From contig NZ_JABJVX010000001.1 of the NCBI RefSeq assembly GCF_013155465.1, forward strand, positions 310,001 through 374,000: 64,000 bases of DNA. The letters are read 5' to 3'. The stretch comes from Alterinioella nitratireducens (lineage in GTDB: Bacteria; Pseudomonadota; Alphaproteobacteria; Rhodobacterales; Rhodobacteraceae). This document shows, piece by piece, positions 20,107 through 27,792 of this stretch; position 1 is the stretch's first letter; every line of letters starts with the position of its first letter. The translations under genes and the position numbers were made by a program. The notes under the pieces were generated by a model. The model searched no databases, was not told the origin of the DNA, and saw nothing but the letters and a program-made list of their open reading frames with translations.

Positions 20107-20851
20107 AGCGCTCCAGACCGTCCTGGCGACACCGGGGCTGGTCTGGATTGTCGTCGCGGCGGTGGCGGCGGGCGTGGTGCGCGGCTTTTCGGGCTTCGGC
20201 ACCGCGATGGTGTTCCTGCCCGTCGCGGGGCAATTCCTGAGCCCGGTGACCGCGCTTGTGGCGATGACGGTGATGGACATTTTCGGGCCGCTGCCGCATG
20301 TGCCGCGCGCCCTGAAACATGCCCACAGGCGAGACATCGTGCGTCTTTGCGCGGGGCTGGTGGTGGCGCTGCCCCTGGGGCTGTGGGTGCTGGTGACGGT
20401 CCCGGCGGAGGTGTTCCGCTATGGTGTCTCCTCCATCTCGCTGGTGTTGCTGGTGCTGCTGATGATGGGCTGGCGCTACCGGGGCGAGGTGCGGCGGGGC
20501 ATGATCTACCTGACGGGGATGTTGGGCGGGCTTTTCGGCGGGGCGGCGGGGCTGGCCGGGCCGCCGGTGATCATGATCTACATGGCGCGCCCCTTGCCCG
20601 CGCCGGTGGTGCGCGCCAACCTGATGCTCTATCTTATCGGCGCGGACGCGCTGATGATGGCGATGTTGGGCGCGGGCGGACGGCTGAGCCTTGTTGCGGT
20701 GATGACGGGGCTTGTGGTGACGCTGCCCTACCTGGCGGGCAACCTGATCGGGGCCTGGCTGTTCCGGCCCGATCACGAGCGCGCCTATCGGTGGGCCGCC
20801 TACACGATCATCGCGGTCTCGGCCCTGTCGGGCCTGCCGCTGTGGGATTGA
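20099..20851 (+). CDS. TauE/SafE-family membrane exporter
   Basis: The 250-residue polytopic protein has the two repeated family halves: VVRGFSGFGTAMVFLPV near the N-terminus and GLFGGAAGLAGPPVIMIYM in the middle, with about eight membrane segments. The family exports sulfite, sulfoacetate or other small organic anions. The substrate cannot be read from sequence. It overlaps secF by eight bases. Confidence 0.9.
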   Translation: MPEALQTVLATPGLVWIVVAAVAAGVVRGFSGFGTAMVFLPVAGQFLSPVTALVAMTVMDIFGPLPHVPRALKHAHRRDIVRLCAGLVVALPLGLWVLVTVPAEVFRYGVSSISLVLLVLLMMGWRYRGEVRRGMIYLTGMLGGLFGGAAGLAGPPVIMIYMARPLPAPVVRANLMLYLIGADALMMAMLGAGGRLSLVAVMTGLVVTLPYLAGNLIGAWLFRPDHERAYRWAAYTIIAVSALSGLPLWD

Positions 20852-20868
20852 GCAAAGGAGGCGCAGAC

Positions 20869-21222
20869 ATGCAGTTGAACGAGATCAATTTCGGCGATGC
20901 GCAGCCCGTGGAAGGCTACGGGCCGGGGTTCTTTCGCATCGGAGGCCAGGTGATCCAGGGGCCGGTGCTGTGCCATCCCGGCGGCGTCGCGGCCTGGGGC
21001 GGGCTGGAGGATCTGGACGCGTTGGCCGCGCTGGCGGGGAAGATCGACGTGCTGCTGGTCGGCATGGGCGAGGAGATCGCGCCGCTGCCCGACACGCTGC
21101 GCCAGCGGCTGGAGGCGGCGGGCGTCGGCGTCGACGTGATGGGGACGGGGCCCGCGGCGCGGACTTATAACGTGCTGCTGGCGGAAGGTCGCCGGATCGG
21201 GGCGGCGTTGCTGACGGTGTGA
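20869..21222 (+). CDS. Mth938-like (DUF498) protein
   Basis: The 117-residue protein fits the Mth938/NDUFAF3-like fold: an N-terminal beta stretch (VEGYGPGFFRIGGQVIQGPVL), IDVLLVGMGEEIAPLP, a helix, and the end with RTYNVLLAEGRRIGAALL. A strong AAAGGAGG sits about eight bases before the ATG at 20869. Relatives include mitochondrial complex I assembly factor 3, but the bacterial role is unsettled. It is the last gene of the secDF run before the accessory island. Confidence 0.85.
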   Translation: MQLNEINFGDAQPVEGYGPGFFRIGGQVIQGPVLCHPGGVAAWGGLEDLDALAALAGKIDVLLVGMGEEIAPLPDTLRQRLEAAGVGVDVMGTGPAARTYNVLLAEGRRIGAALLTV

Positions 21223-21382
21223 GGTTTGGCGCAAGCGATGCGATCGCAGGCATCGGCTGCACGGGCTGGGTCGGGCGAAATTGCGGACAAAACCAACCTT
21301 TGAGCTTTCTTGGCAAAAGTCCGCTTTCGTTTCTTGGTAGGTCAGTCAACCAACCCGAGTTGGCGGGCAATCGTTGCGCTAT
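21223..21382. other. Left flank of the insertion sequence, no gene seen
   Basis: The 160 bases between the Mth938-like gene and the left IS end are of lower GC than the secDF block. No supported frame is present. They do not contain the missing part of the SnoaL-like gene cut by the right IS end. Confidence 0.5.
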
Positions 21383-21396
21383 TGAGGTGCCCCTAG
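21383..21396. repeat. Left terminal inverted repeat of the IS3 element
   Basis: TGAGGTGCCCCTAG, perfectly complementary to the right end at 22632-22645. Confidence 0.9.
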
Positions 21397-21441
21397 ATTT
21401 GTAGACGCTTTGCCCCCTTACTTTGAGCCGAGGAGGCGACC

Positions 21442-21752
21442 ATGGGGACAAGCAACTACAGCGACGAGTTCAAGCGCGATGCGGTGCATCAGATCACGGT
21501 GCGCGGGTATCCGGTTCGGGAGGTGTCCCGACGCTTGGGGGTCAGCAAGTATTCTCTCTACAAGTGGGTGAAGCTGTTCGGGGAGTCGTCGCCGAAGCCG
21601 GGCGTCGATCACGAGGCCGAGAACCGCAGACTGAAGCGGGAACTGGCCCGTGTCACCGAGGAGCGCGACATCCTAAAAAAGGGCGAGGCCTTTGTCCGCC
21701 ATTGGTCCGAGGACAATGGACGAGCGCGTACTTCGCGCGCGAGTCCCAATGA
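21442..21752 (+). pseudogene. IS3 OrfA, frame disrupted by a 38-bp insertion
   Basis: The frame starts at ATG 21442 after GGAGG and encodes a helix-turn-helix (EFKRDAVHQI...VREVSRRLGVSKYSLYKWVK) and a leucine-zipper stretch ending ERDILKK. The expected C-terminal residues TSAYFARESQ and their stop appear only in another frame (to 21752). Removing bases 21682-21719 (38 bases) joins ERDILKK directly to TSAYFARESQ. As it stands the original frame runs on to 21975 with a meaningless tail. The slippery AAAAAAG (21675-21681) directly precedes the insertion. A -1 slip there would restore the OrfA end, because 38 = 3x13-1. Confidence 0.8.
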
Positions 21753-22627
21753 AGTACGCCTTCATCCGGGCGCATCGCGAGGAGTTCGGCGTCCGGGCCA
21801 TGTGCCGGGTGCTGCGGGTCCACTTCTCCGGCTTCTATGCATGGCTCAAGGAGCCGCTGAGCCATCGCGCGCAGGAAGATGCGCGGCAGACCGAGCTGAT
21901 CCGGCAGGCCTGGGCAGAGAGTGGCAAGGTCTACGGCTATCGCAAGCTGACGGACGATCTGCGCGACCTGGGTGAACGCATCTCGGAGAACCGCGTTGCC
22001 CGACTGGCGTCGCTGGCCGGGATCGCTGCGCAGGTCGGCTACAGGCGTCGTCCCGGCCGATATGGCGGCAAGCCCGCGGTCGTCGCCGAGAACAGGCTCG
22101 AGCAACGGTTCGAGGCGTCTCGGCCCGATCAGGTCTGGGTGACCGACATCACCTACCTGAGGACGCACGAAGGCTGGCTGTATCTCTGCGTCGTCATCGA
22201 TCTGTTCTCCCGCCGCGTCGTTGGTTGGTCTGCCCAATCCCGCATGACCACCGACCTCGCCCTGCAGGCACTGCTGATGGCCGTCTGGCGACGAAAGCCC
22301 GACAATCGGGTCACGGTGCATTCCGACCAGGGCTCCCAGTTCACCAGCCGGGAGTGGCAGACCTTCCTCCGCCAGCACGACCTCGAGCCGAGTATGAGCC
22401 GACGCGGCAACTGCCACGACAATGCCGTCGCCGAGAGCTTCTTCCAGCTCCTGAAGCGGGAGCGCATCCGGCGACGGACGTACTCGACCCGCGATGCCGC
22501 CAGGCAGGACGTGTTCGAGTACATCGAACTGTTCTATAACCCGAAGCGAAAGCACACATACAACGGCATGCTGTCGCCCGTTGATTTCGAGATCAGACAG
22601 CAGAAACTGACGGAGGCGGGTGCCTAG
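21749..22627 (+). CDS. IS3-family transposase OrfB (DDE integrase)
   Basis: The 292-residue product from ATG 21749 has the HTH_21 region (REEFGVRAMCRVLRVHFSGFYAWLK, KVYGYRKLTDDL) and the rve core. The catalytic triad is visible: WVTDITYL, then HSDQGSQFTS and NCHDNAVAESFFQLLK (Asp, Asp, Glu). It ends FYNPKRKHTYNGMLSPVDFE as usual. The frame is intact. The longer frame to 21692 includes part of the 38-bp insertion. Normally it is made as an OrfAB fusion by -1 frameshifting. Here the insertion puts OrfB out of reach of a single -1 slip. Confidence 0.93.
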   Translation: MKYAFIRAHREEFGVRAMCRVLRVHFSGFYAWLKEPLSHRAQEDARQTELIRQAWAESGKVYGYRKLTDDLRDLGERISENRVARLASLAGIAAQVGYRRRPGRYGGKPAVVAENRLEQRFEASRPDQVWVTDITYLRTHEGWLYLCVVIDLFSRRVVGWSAQSRMTTDLALQALLMAVWRRKPDNRVTVHSDQGSQFTSREWQTFLRQHDLEPSMSRRGNCHDNAVAESFFQLLKRERIRRRTYSTRDAARQDVFEYIELFYNPKRKHTYNGMLSPVDFEIRQQKLTEAGA

Positions 22628-22631
22628 AAAA

Positions 22632-22645
22632 CTAGGGGCACCTCA
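22632..22645. repeat. Right terminal inverted repeat of the IS3 element
   Basis: CTAGGGGCACCTCA, the exact complement of the left end. Confidence 0.9.
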
Positions 22646-22763
22646 GGGCAATATCCTCGAAAGCACAGTCTTCGGAGATCACCTCCGCGCCGCGATCGGG
22701 ATCGCGCATATCCCACGACTCGTGAAATTGTCGAACTACCTTTTCAGTCGGGTGCATGTTCAT
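22646..22763 (-). pseudogene. SnoaL/NTF2-like gene remnant truncated by the IS
   Basis: From ATG 22763 (with AAGGG just upstream) the minus strand reads 39 codons, including EKVVRQFHESWDMRDPDRG and ISEDCAFEDIA, before entering the right IS repeat and stopping there. The pattern of a helix with a Trp, a DPD turn and an E-D-x-x-F-E-D strand is that of the N-terminus of SnoaL-like polyketide-cyclase/NTF2-fold proteins. The remaining two thirds is not found on the other side of the IS. Family call is by eye on a short piece. Confidence 0.55.
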
Positions 22764-22903
22764 GGCCCTTTTGGGTGTTGGTACGGCGAGGTTAGCAGTC
22801 GGCCTTCAGAAGTCCACTCGAAAGGCTATTTCGGGCTCCGAGCCGAACTCCGTAGATCGACGAGCCGACAACCCTAAGGTGTGCAGTCCAGCGTACCTTG
22901 TGC

Positions 22904-22925
22904 CAAAAACGGTCTTTTTTGCCAC
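22904..22925 (-). terminator. Repeat element copy A, AT-rich hairpin downstream of the VTT-like gene
   Basis: On the minus strand the element reads GGCAAAAAAGACCGTTTTTG, in which CAAAAA pairs with TTTTTG. It lies about 100 bases after the stop of the membrane protein gene at 23027. An identical 22-base copy is at 24890-24911. Confidence 0.45.
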
Positions 22926-23026
22926 GAAACCGCCCTACAATCTGAGGTTGTTTCTGGCGGAGCGGCGCCAGCACGTCGCCAATGTGCGTGATAGGCGGAT
23001 CAGCGGAGGATGCTGCAACAGAGGAT

Positions 23027-23671
23027 TCAGGTCAAGTAGAAGAACAAAGGCACCGGGGCGACGGCACAGATGACCACCGCAAAATAGCGCCAGAATGAAT
23101 AGAGCCGCGAAGCGCCTGCGATGAAGGCCAGTCCACCTCCGCCTCCGAGGAGCGAGTTTCCCGGTGTGTTGAGCGCGACTGCAAGCAAAAGGTGCCTGTA
23201 GTGGATCAATCTTTGGCCCAAGTTCGACGGGATTATCGCGGAGAGAATTTCGATGCGGTCGTCCGGCGCGGTGGCGTCAATTTCGGCGGCGAAGTCCGCC
23301 GCCTTTGACAGTCCAAGCCAGTCCAGCAGACGTGTAAGGACAGTTGCGGGAATCAGTCTCGCGATGCCGAACGACAGGATCAACGCACCGACCATTCCAA
23401 GGTAAACGAGCGGAGCAACCCGCCCGCCAAACAGCAGGAGCAGCGCGAAGCCGATCTCCGCCCCTGGAACAAAGGGGATGGCGGCGAGAACGACGAAGGC
23501 GACGAAAGCCGTCATCACAATCCGATGGATCATCGGCTCATTCATCGGGCGCATCTCTGGCACAGTAAGGTCTTTCAACAGATCGCCCAGCAACCACCCT
23601 CCCAGAAGGAGCAGGCCATAAAGGGCGATCGCTCTTCGCCTTGCCCAAAAGCCTCTCAAAATCGCGCGCAC
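23027..23671 (-). CDS. VTT/DedA-like polytopic membrane protein
   Basis: The 214-residue protein has an N-terminal helix (ALYGLLLLGGWLLGDLL), then IPFVPGAEIGFALLLLFGGRVAPLVYLGMVGALILSFGIARLIP. That resembles the PGxEIG re-entrant loop region of VTT/DedA (SNARE-associated) proteins. Two further hydrophobic stretches follow. I start it at GTG 23671, which overlaps the upstream gene by 16 bases, because the longer frame to 23809 merely shadows that gene. Lower GC than the chromosome around it. Transport role unknown. Confidence 0.6.
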   Translation of the reverse strand: MRAILRGFWARRRAIALYGLLLLGGWLLGDLLKDLTVPEMRPMNEPMIHRIVMTAFVAFVVLAAIPFVPGAEIGFALLLLFGGRVAPLVYLGMVGALILSFGIARLIPATVLTRLLDWLGLSKAADFAAEIDATAPDDRIEILSAIIPSNLGQRLIHYRHLLLAVALNTPGNSLLGGGGGLAFIAGASRLYSFWRYFAVVICAVAPVPLFFYLT

Positions 23672-24153
23672 ATTGGGTTGCCGTCTGGGTCCATCAACTG
23701 CATTTTCTGACGCATGCCTGATAGCGAAGCTATTTCGAAGCCTGACGTTTGCTCTCCCACGAAGACGATCTCGCGCCTGGACGTCCAGTACCATCGGTGG
23801 CGTTCCCAAGTGATCAAAACGCGGATTGATCCGTCGTCCCTCACCAGCCCATCGTAGTCGAAGCGGCCACGACTGTCGCTTTCTAGGGTGCCGGTGAAGC
23901 GCACGCCATCGGCAGTCTGTTCCGTAACGTAGGGACCCGGCACGAAGCCGCAGCGCGTGCAGATATCGGACCAGAAATAGCCGTCGTCGAAGAAGAGGCT
24001 GTCTTCGAGGTCGGGGTCTTCGATCGGCCCGATCATCCCTGAAAAGGAACGACCATCAAGGATGCCCTCTGCACTCCCCTCGGCTGTCACGGCAAGCGTG
24101 ACGAGTAGCGCTGCGGTCAGAGAGATGACAATCCTTCTGAACAATTTCCACAC
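23656..24153 (-). CDS. Exported hypothetical protein in the accessory island
   Basis: The 165-residue protein has a signal peptide (MWKLFRRIVISLTAALLVTLAVTAEGSAEG) and a mature part rich in Asp and aromatic residues. It contains one CTRC pair and a beta-type region (DGVRFTGTLESDSRGRFDYDGLVRDDGSIRVL). I recognise no family. It overlaps the VTT-like gene downstream, so the two are probably one transcript. Composition is lower in GC than the core genes. Confidence 0.6.
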   Translation of the reverse strand: MWKLFRRIVISLTAALLVTLAVTAEGSAEGILDGRSFSGMIGPIEDPDLEDSLFFDDGYFWSDICTRCGFVPGPYVTEQTADGVRFTGTLESDSRGRFDYDGLVRDDGSIRVLITWERHRWYWTSRREIVFVGEQTSGFEIASLSGMRQKMQLMDPDGNPMCARF

Positions 24154-24306
24154 CCCCTTCAGCCTTCAGGCTAAGCGGCAATTCTCTTTCACGCAATTCA
24201 TGCAGAGATTTGATCTCTGGATCACGTCCGCTGCAGGCTTGAAGCCGACGACGACAGCACCAGAAATCTAGCAACCCGAGCGTGTAGCGCTATCCGAGTG
24301 AAGTAC

Positions 24307-24330
24307 CAAAAGCGGTCGTTTGTGACCGCT
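24307..24330 (-). terminator. Probable intrinsic terminator of the ridA-like gene, degenerate copy of the island repeat
   Basis: Reading the minus strand, AGCGGTC pairs with GACCGCT across a six-base loop and is followed by TTTTGG, just 15 bases after the gene's stop. The sequence CAAAAGCGGTCGTTTG resembles the exact repeats at 22904 and 24890, and the trailing CAATCTAAGG resembles CAATCTGAGG beside the first copy. Confidence 0.6.
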
Positions 24331-24344
24331 AACGGACATTCAAT

Positions 24345-24728
24345 CTAAGGGCGAGCGATTGCCGTTGCTTCGATGGAAAGAAGAAGCCCCATTGGCAAGT
24401 CGACGATTGGGGTCGACCGTGCGGGGGCATCTTTTTGGAAGTACTCGGCGAACATGTCGTTCAGCGCCGCGCGCTCATTGGCATCGCCGAGCCAAGTGAT
24501 CACTTTCACAACGTCGCCCATCGAAGCACCCGAGCATTCCAGACAGGTCTTGAGGTTCTCGAAGGCTTGCTTGGCCTGGCTTTCAAAATCTTCGCCAGCC
24601 TTTTGCCCCGTTTGAGGAACGATGCCCGCTTGACCGGAAACGAACAAAAAGTCGCCTGCCCTGACCACGGTTGAATACGCACCGTAGGGTGCTGGCATAT
24701 CAGGATGTTCAACGATGCTTTTTTCCAA
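24345..24728 (-). CDS. RidA/YjgF/YER057c/UK114-family protein
   Basis: The 127-residue protein has the family core: PAPYGAYSTVVRAGDFLFVSGQAG, AFENLKTCLECSGASMGDVVKVITWL, and ARSTPIVDLPMGLLLSIEATA with the Arg that binds the substrate carboxylate. The family deaminates reactive enamines/imines. I start at TTG 24728 because GGAGGAA stands ideally before it and the product then begins as homologues do. The longer frame to 24776 has no ribosome site. It lies in the accessory island with low GC. Confidence 0.85.
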   Translation of the reverse strand: MEKSIVEHPDMPAPYGAYSTVVRAGDFLFVSGQAGIVPQTGQKAGEDFESQAKQAFENLKTCLECSGASMGDVVKVITWLGDANERAALNDMFAEYFQKDAPARSTPIVDLPMGLLLSIEATAIARP

Positions 24729-25036
24729 TGCAGGTTCCTCCACAAGGTAGATGTACGACCAGCCTAGTGCGTGCACCTGTGACCGATCAACAAGAGGGTT
24801 CTTCTCAAGGATGGTTCGGTGCCCGAGGGATCACAGAACCATTAGAACAGAATACAACCCATTGGGGTGCTTCTAGATTGCTGACGTGACAAAAACGGTC
24901 TTTTTTGCCACTGCTCACTGCTTGACCAAGACAATTGAAAATATCGTGCCACAAACCCTTGGCATAACTCACTTTGGTTTTGTCACGTTTTTGGCAGTCG
25001 GTTGAACACCGGACGTTCGCGGTGTGACTGGTCGCC
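24729..25036. other. Gene-free end of the accessory island
   Basis: 308 low-GC bases between the RidA gene and the DUF1194 gene. They hold the second exact copy of the 22-base island repeat (24890-24911) and presumably the ridA promoter. No convincing frame. GC returns to the chromosomal level at about 25020. Confidence 0.5.
24890..24911 (-). repeat. Repeat element copy C, identical to 22904-22925
   Basis: The 22 bases match copy A exactly. On the minus strand it lies 126 bases past the DUF1194 stop and may act as its distal terminator. The hairpin is only A-T paired. Confidence 0.6.
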
Positions 25037-25732
25037 TCACCCCGGCAGGGGCGCGGCGGGCAGGCCGCCCAGGATCATCACGCGCAATTCGCGTTCCAGC
25101 TTGCGGCGCATCGCATCCTCGAATTGCTGGTGGTTCAGCGCGTATTCGACGAAGGCGCCCGGCCCCTGGATGATCTCGGCCTCGTAATATTCGCGAATCT
25201 CGCGGCTGGCGCCGCCGATGGCGAGGCCATTCACCGTCACCGCGTCCAGCTCGAAATGGAGATAGGCGAGGTCGGGGGTGAAGCCGTCATTATTCTGCCC
25301 GTCGCCCGCGATATCGAGGGTCTGAAACAGGCAGGGCGGCGCGGTCTCGAACATCTCGGAGGCATAGGCCAGCGCATAGCCGATCGCGGTCGGAAACTCG
25401 CCGGTCGAGCGTGGCGTGGTCTGCAACTCGTCGATCACGAGGGCCAGTTCGGCCTCGGTCCGGATCAGCCGCCAGGGCGAGATCACCTGCTGCTGGAACC
25501 GGCCCGACCATTCGTAGATGCCAAGCGCGACGGGGCCGGGACCGGCGAAGAGCGGCTCCTGCACCTCGGGGGCAAGCAGCGCCGCGATCAGCCCGTCGCG
25601 CTGAAGCTGGTGTTCGGCCTCATCGACCGAGGCCGAGACATCGAGGCCAAGCAGGAGCGCCAGCCGGCACTGCTGCTCCTGCGCCTGCACGGGGGCCGCC
25701 AGCAGGACAAGGCATATGAGCGCCCGGATCAC
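25037..25732 (-). CDS. DUF1194 protein, von Willebrand A-like, exported
   Basis: The 231-residue protein starts at GTG 25732 with a signal peptide (VIRALICLVLLAAPVQAQEQ). It continues with the metal-site-like DVSASVDEAEHQLQRDGL (DxSxS as in vWA domains), then LQTTPRSTGEFPTAIGYAL and TLDIAGDGQNNDG. Those are marks of DUF1194 proteins common in Rhodobacterales. The GTG overlaps the stop of the glyoxalase gene by four bases, so the two are coupled. The longer frame upstream only shadows that gene. Role unknown. Confidence 0.82.
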   Translation of the reverse strand: MIRALICLVLLAAPVQAQEQQCRLALLLGLDVSASVDEAEHQLQRDGLIAALLAPEVQEPLFAGPGPVALGIYEWSGRFQQQVISPWRLIRTEAELALVIDELQTTPRSTGEFPTAIGYALAYASEMFETAPPCLFQTLDIAGDGQNNDGFTPDLAYLHFELDAVTVNGLAIGGASREIREYYEAEIIQGPGAFVEYALNHQQFEDAMRRKLERELRVMILGGLPAAPLPG

Positions 25733-26157
25733 CAATGGCCGGTATTTTCCATGCTGGCCCAGGGCTCGCACGGGTCCAGCGCGTCCCCCGCCTGCAAGAG
25801 CTCGATCGAGATATTGTCGGGGCTGCGCACAAAGGCCATGTGGCCGTCGCGGGGCGGGCGGTTGATGGTGACGCCCGCCTCCATCAGGGTCTGGCACATC
25901 TCGTAGATGTTATCGACGCGGTAGGCGAGGTGGCCGAAATGGCGGCTGTCATCGGGCAGGGCGTCATCGCCATCCCAGTTCCAGGTCAGTTCGACGGGGC
26001 ATTCGGGCTGGTTCGGCGGGGCCATGAAGACCAGGGTAAAGCGGCCCTTCTCGTTCTCTGTCCGCTTGGTCTCCTTCAATCCCAGAAGCTGGTAGAACGC
26101 CATCGACGCTTCGAGATCCAGAACCCGGACCATGGTGTGAAGATACTTGATAGACAT
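25729..26157 (-). CDS. gloA: Glyoxalase I (lactoylglutathione lyase)
   Basis: The 142-residue enzyme converts the methylglyoxal-glutathione hemithioacetal to S-lactoylglutathione. The four metal ligands can be placed: His in YLHTMVRV, Glu in CPVELTWN, His in HFGHLAYRV and Glu in ISIELLQ. The ending WASMENTGHW is characteristic. AAAGGGCG lies ahead of the ATG. Normal length. Confidence 0.92.
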   Translation of the reverse strand: MSIKYLHTMVRVLDLEASMAFYQLLGLKETKRTENEKGRFTLVFMAPPNQPECPVELTWNWDGDDALPDDSRHFGHLAYRVDNIYEMCQTLMEAGVTINRPPRDGHMAFVRSPDNISIELLQAGDALDPCEPWASMENTGHW

Positions 26158-26377
26158 GAAACGCGCCCTTTCTGAACGATACGGTTTGAGGGAATGGTAG
26201 CGCGTCGGGAACCGCTTGGCACCCCGGTCGGAGGATAAACTTCGCGTGCGGGGCGGCGGCGGCGGAGCATGGCCTGTCCCCCTTGATCTTGCGGCCCACG
26301 GGTGGGCTGATGCAATATGTTGAGGCAGGCGATTCCCCCGACGCGGGCAAGGCCGGGGGCGAAGGGGACAGCAGACG

Positions 26378-27181
26378 ATGCGACAGTATCACGACGCACT
26401 GAGAACGGTGCTTGAAAAGGGCGAGACCGGCACGGATCGAACGGGGACCGGCACGACCTCGTATTTCGGGCTGCAATGCCGCTATCCGCTGGCCGACGGT
26501 TTTCCGCTGGTGACGACCAAGAAACTGCACCTGCGGTCCATCATCCATGAGCTTCTGTGGTTCCTCTCGGGCGATACCAATATCGTCTATCTGAAGGAGA
26601 ACGGCGTTTCGATCTGGGATGAATGGGCCGATGAGAATGGCGATCTGGGGCCGGTCTATGGCCACCAGTGGCGGCATTTTCCAAAGGTGGAGAACGGTGT
26701 CATCGGCGAGGTCGACCAGATCGCGGGGCTGATCGAGGCCATTCGCGCCACGCCCGACAGCCGCCGGTTGATCGTCTCGGCCTGGAACCCCGGCGAGGTC
26801 GATAAGATGGCGCTGCCGCCCTGTCACACGATGTGGCAGGTGCGCATCATCGGCGGCAAGATGCACTTGCAGCTTTACCAGCGCAGCGCCGACATGTTCC
26901 TGGGCGTGCCGTTCAACATCGCCTCCTATGCGCTGCTACTGGCGATGCTGGCGCATGTGACGGGCTATGAGGCGGGCGATTTCATCCATTCCATCGGCGA
27001 CGCGCATATCTATTCCAACCATATGGAGCAGGTGGCGACGCAACTGGCGCGCCGCCCGAAGTCCTTGCCGAGATTGCGGATTTGCCGGGATGTAGGCTCG
27101 ATCTTCGACTTTCGCTACGAGGATTTCGCCTTTGACGGCTACGACCCGGACCCGGCGATCCGCGCGCCGGTGGCGGTCTGA
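26378..27181 (+). CDS. thyA: Thymidylate synthase
   Basis: The 267-residue enzyme makes dTMP from dUMP with methylene-tetrahydrofolate. Visible marks are [11 protein letters not shown] (phosphate-binding Arg), the catalytic Cys149 in [29 protein letters not shown] and the [10 protein letters not shown] stretch. Full length. Its stop TGA shares one base with the ATG of the reductase gene, so the folate pair is coupled. Confidence 0.98.
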   Translation: MRQYHDALRTVLEKGETGTDRTGTGTTSYFGLQCRYPLADGFPLVTTKKLHLRSIIHELLWFLSGDTNIVYLKENGVSIWDEWADENGDLGPVYGHQWRHFPKVENGVIGEVDQIAGLIEAIRATPDSRRLIVSAWNPGEVDKMALPPCHTMWQVRIIGGKMHLQLYQRSADMFLGVPFNIASYALLLAMLAHVTGYEAGDFIHSIGDAHIYSNHMEQVATQLARRPKSLPRLRICRDVGSIFDFRYEDFAFDGYDPDPAIRAPVAV

Positions 27182-27663
27182 TGCTGAGCCTCATTGTCGC
27201 GCGGGACCGGGACGGGGCCATCGGGCGGGACGGGGACATCCCCTGGTCGATCCCCGCCGATCTGAAATTCTTCCAGCGCGAAACGCTTGGCGGAGCGGTG
27301 ATCATGGGCCGCCGGACATGGGAAAGCCTGCCGGTGAAACCGCTTCCGCGGCGGATGAATATCGTGGTGTCGCGCGATACCTCGCTGACCGAGCATGTCT
27401 GCGGAACGGTCGAGGCGGCGGTGGAGATGGCCCGCGCGGGCGGCCATGCGCGCATCTACGGGATGGGCGGCGAGAGGATCTATGCCGCGCTGCTGCCGCT
27501 GGCGGATCGCTTGTTGGTGACAGAGGTGGACATCACGGTGACGGGCGCGGACGCGCATTTCCCGGCCTTCGAGGAAGCGGACTGGCGGGAGCTGGGTCGG
27601 CTGAAGTTGGAGAGCGGCGGGCCGGGCGCGGTGATGCGGGAGTTGGTGCGGGCGGCGGGGTGA
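27181..27663 (+). CDS. Dihydrofolate reductase
   Basis: The 160-residue enzyme regenerates tetrahydrofolate consumed by ThyA. Family marks are LIVARDRDGAIGRDGDIPWSIPADLKFF (active site, with Asp), VIMGRRTWESLP, and YGMGGERIYAALLPLADRLLVTEVD. It starts inside the thyA stop (TGATG). Normal length. Confidence 0.96.
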   Translation: MLSLIVARDRDGAIGRDGDIPWSIPADLKFFQRETLGGAVIMGRRTWESLPVKPLPRRMNIVVSRDTSLTEHVCGTVEAAVEMARAGGHARIYGMGGERIYAALLPLADRLLVTEVDITVTGADAHFPAFEEADWRELGRLKLESGGPGAVMRELVRAAG

Positions 27664-27792
27664 CCCCGCCCTGCGCGTGACCTCACGCACGGTAGCGGAC
27701 CAAGAGGCCGATTAGGCCGAACGCCGGTTCCATGCTAGGCTGACCCTTCGCCGGGTGCATTTTGCCCCGGCATATTTTCAAGGGGAAGTTTG

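Larger units (their letters stand above)
21383..22645 (+). mobile_element. IS3-family insertion sequence, about 1.26 kb
   Basis: The element is bounded by perfect 14-bp inverted repeats, TGAGGTGCCCCTAG (21383-21396) and its complement (22632-22645), with the TG...CA ends usual for IS3. Inside are orfA (HTH) and orfB (DDE integrase). No 3-5 bp target duplication is visible: left flank ends GCGCTAT and right flank begins GGGCAAT. The element therefore has probably suffered an adjacent deletion. orfA carries a 38-bp frameshifting insertion (see findings). The OrfA HTH sequence (KRDAVHQITVRGYPVREVSRRLGVS) places it in the IS3 family, but I did not assign a subgroup. Confidence 0.93.

Noticed and set aside
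21383-22645. Intact, recently inserted IS with target duplication
   Set aside because: Flanking bases do not match, the neighbour gene is truncated and orfA is frame-disrupted.
22904-24911. Attachment sites of an integrated element (att repeats)
   Set aside because: The repeats lie 3' of genes, have hairpin character and a third degenerate copy. No integrase or tRNA is present.
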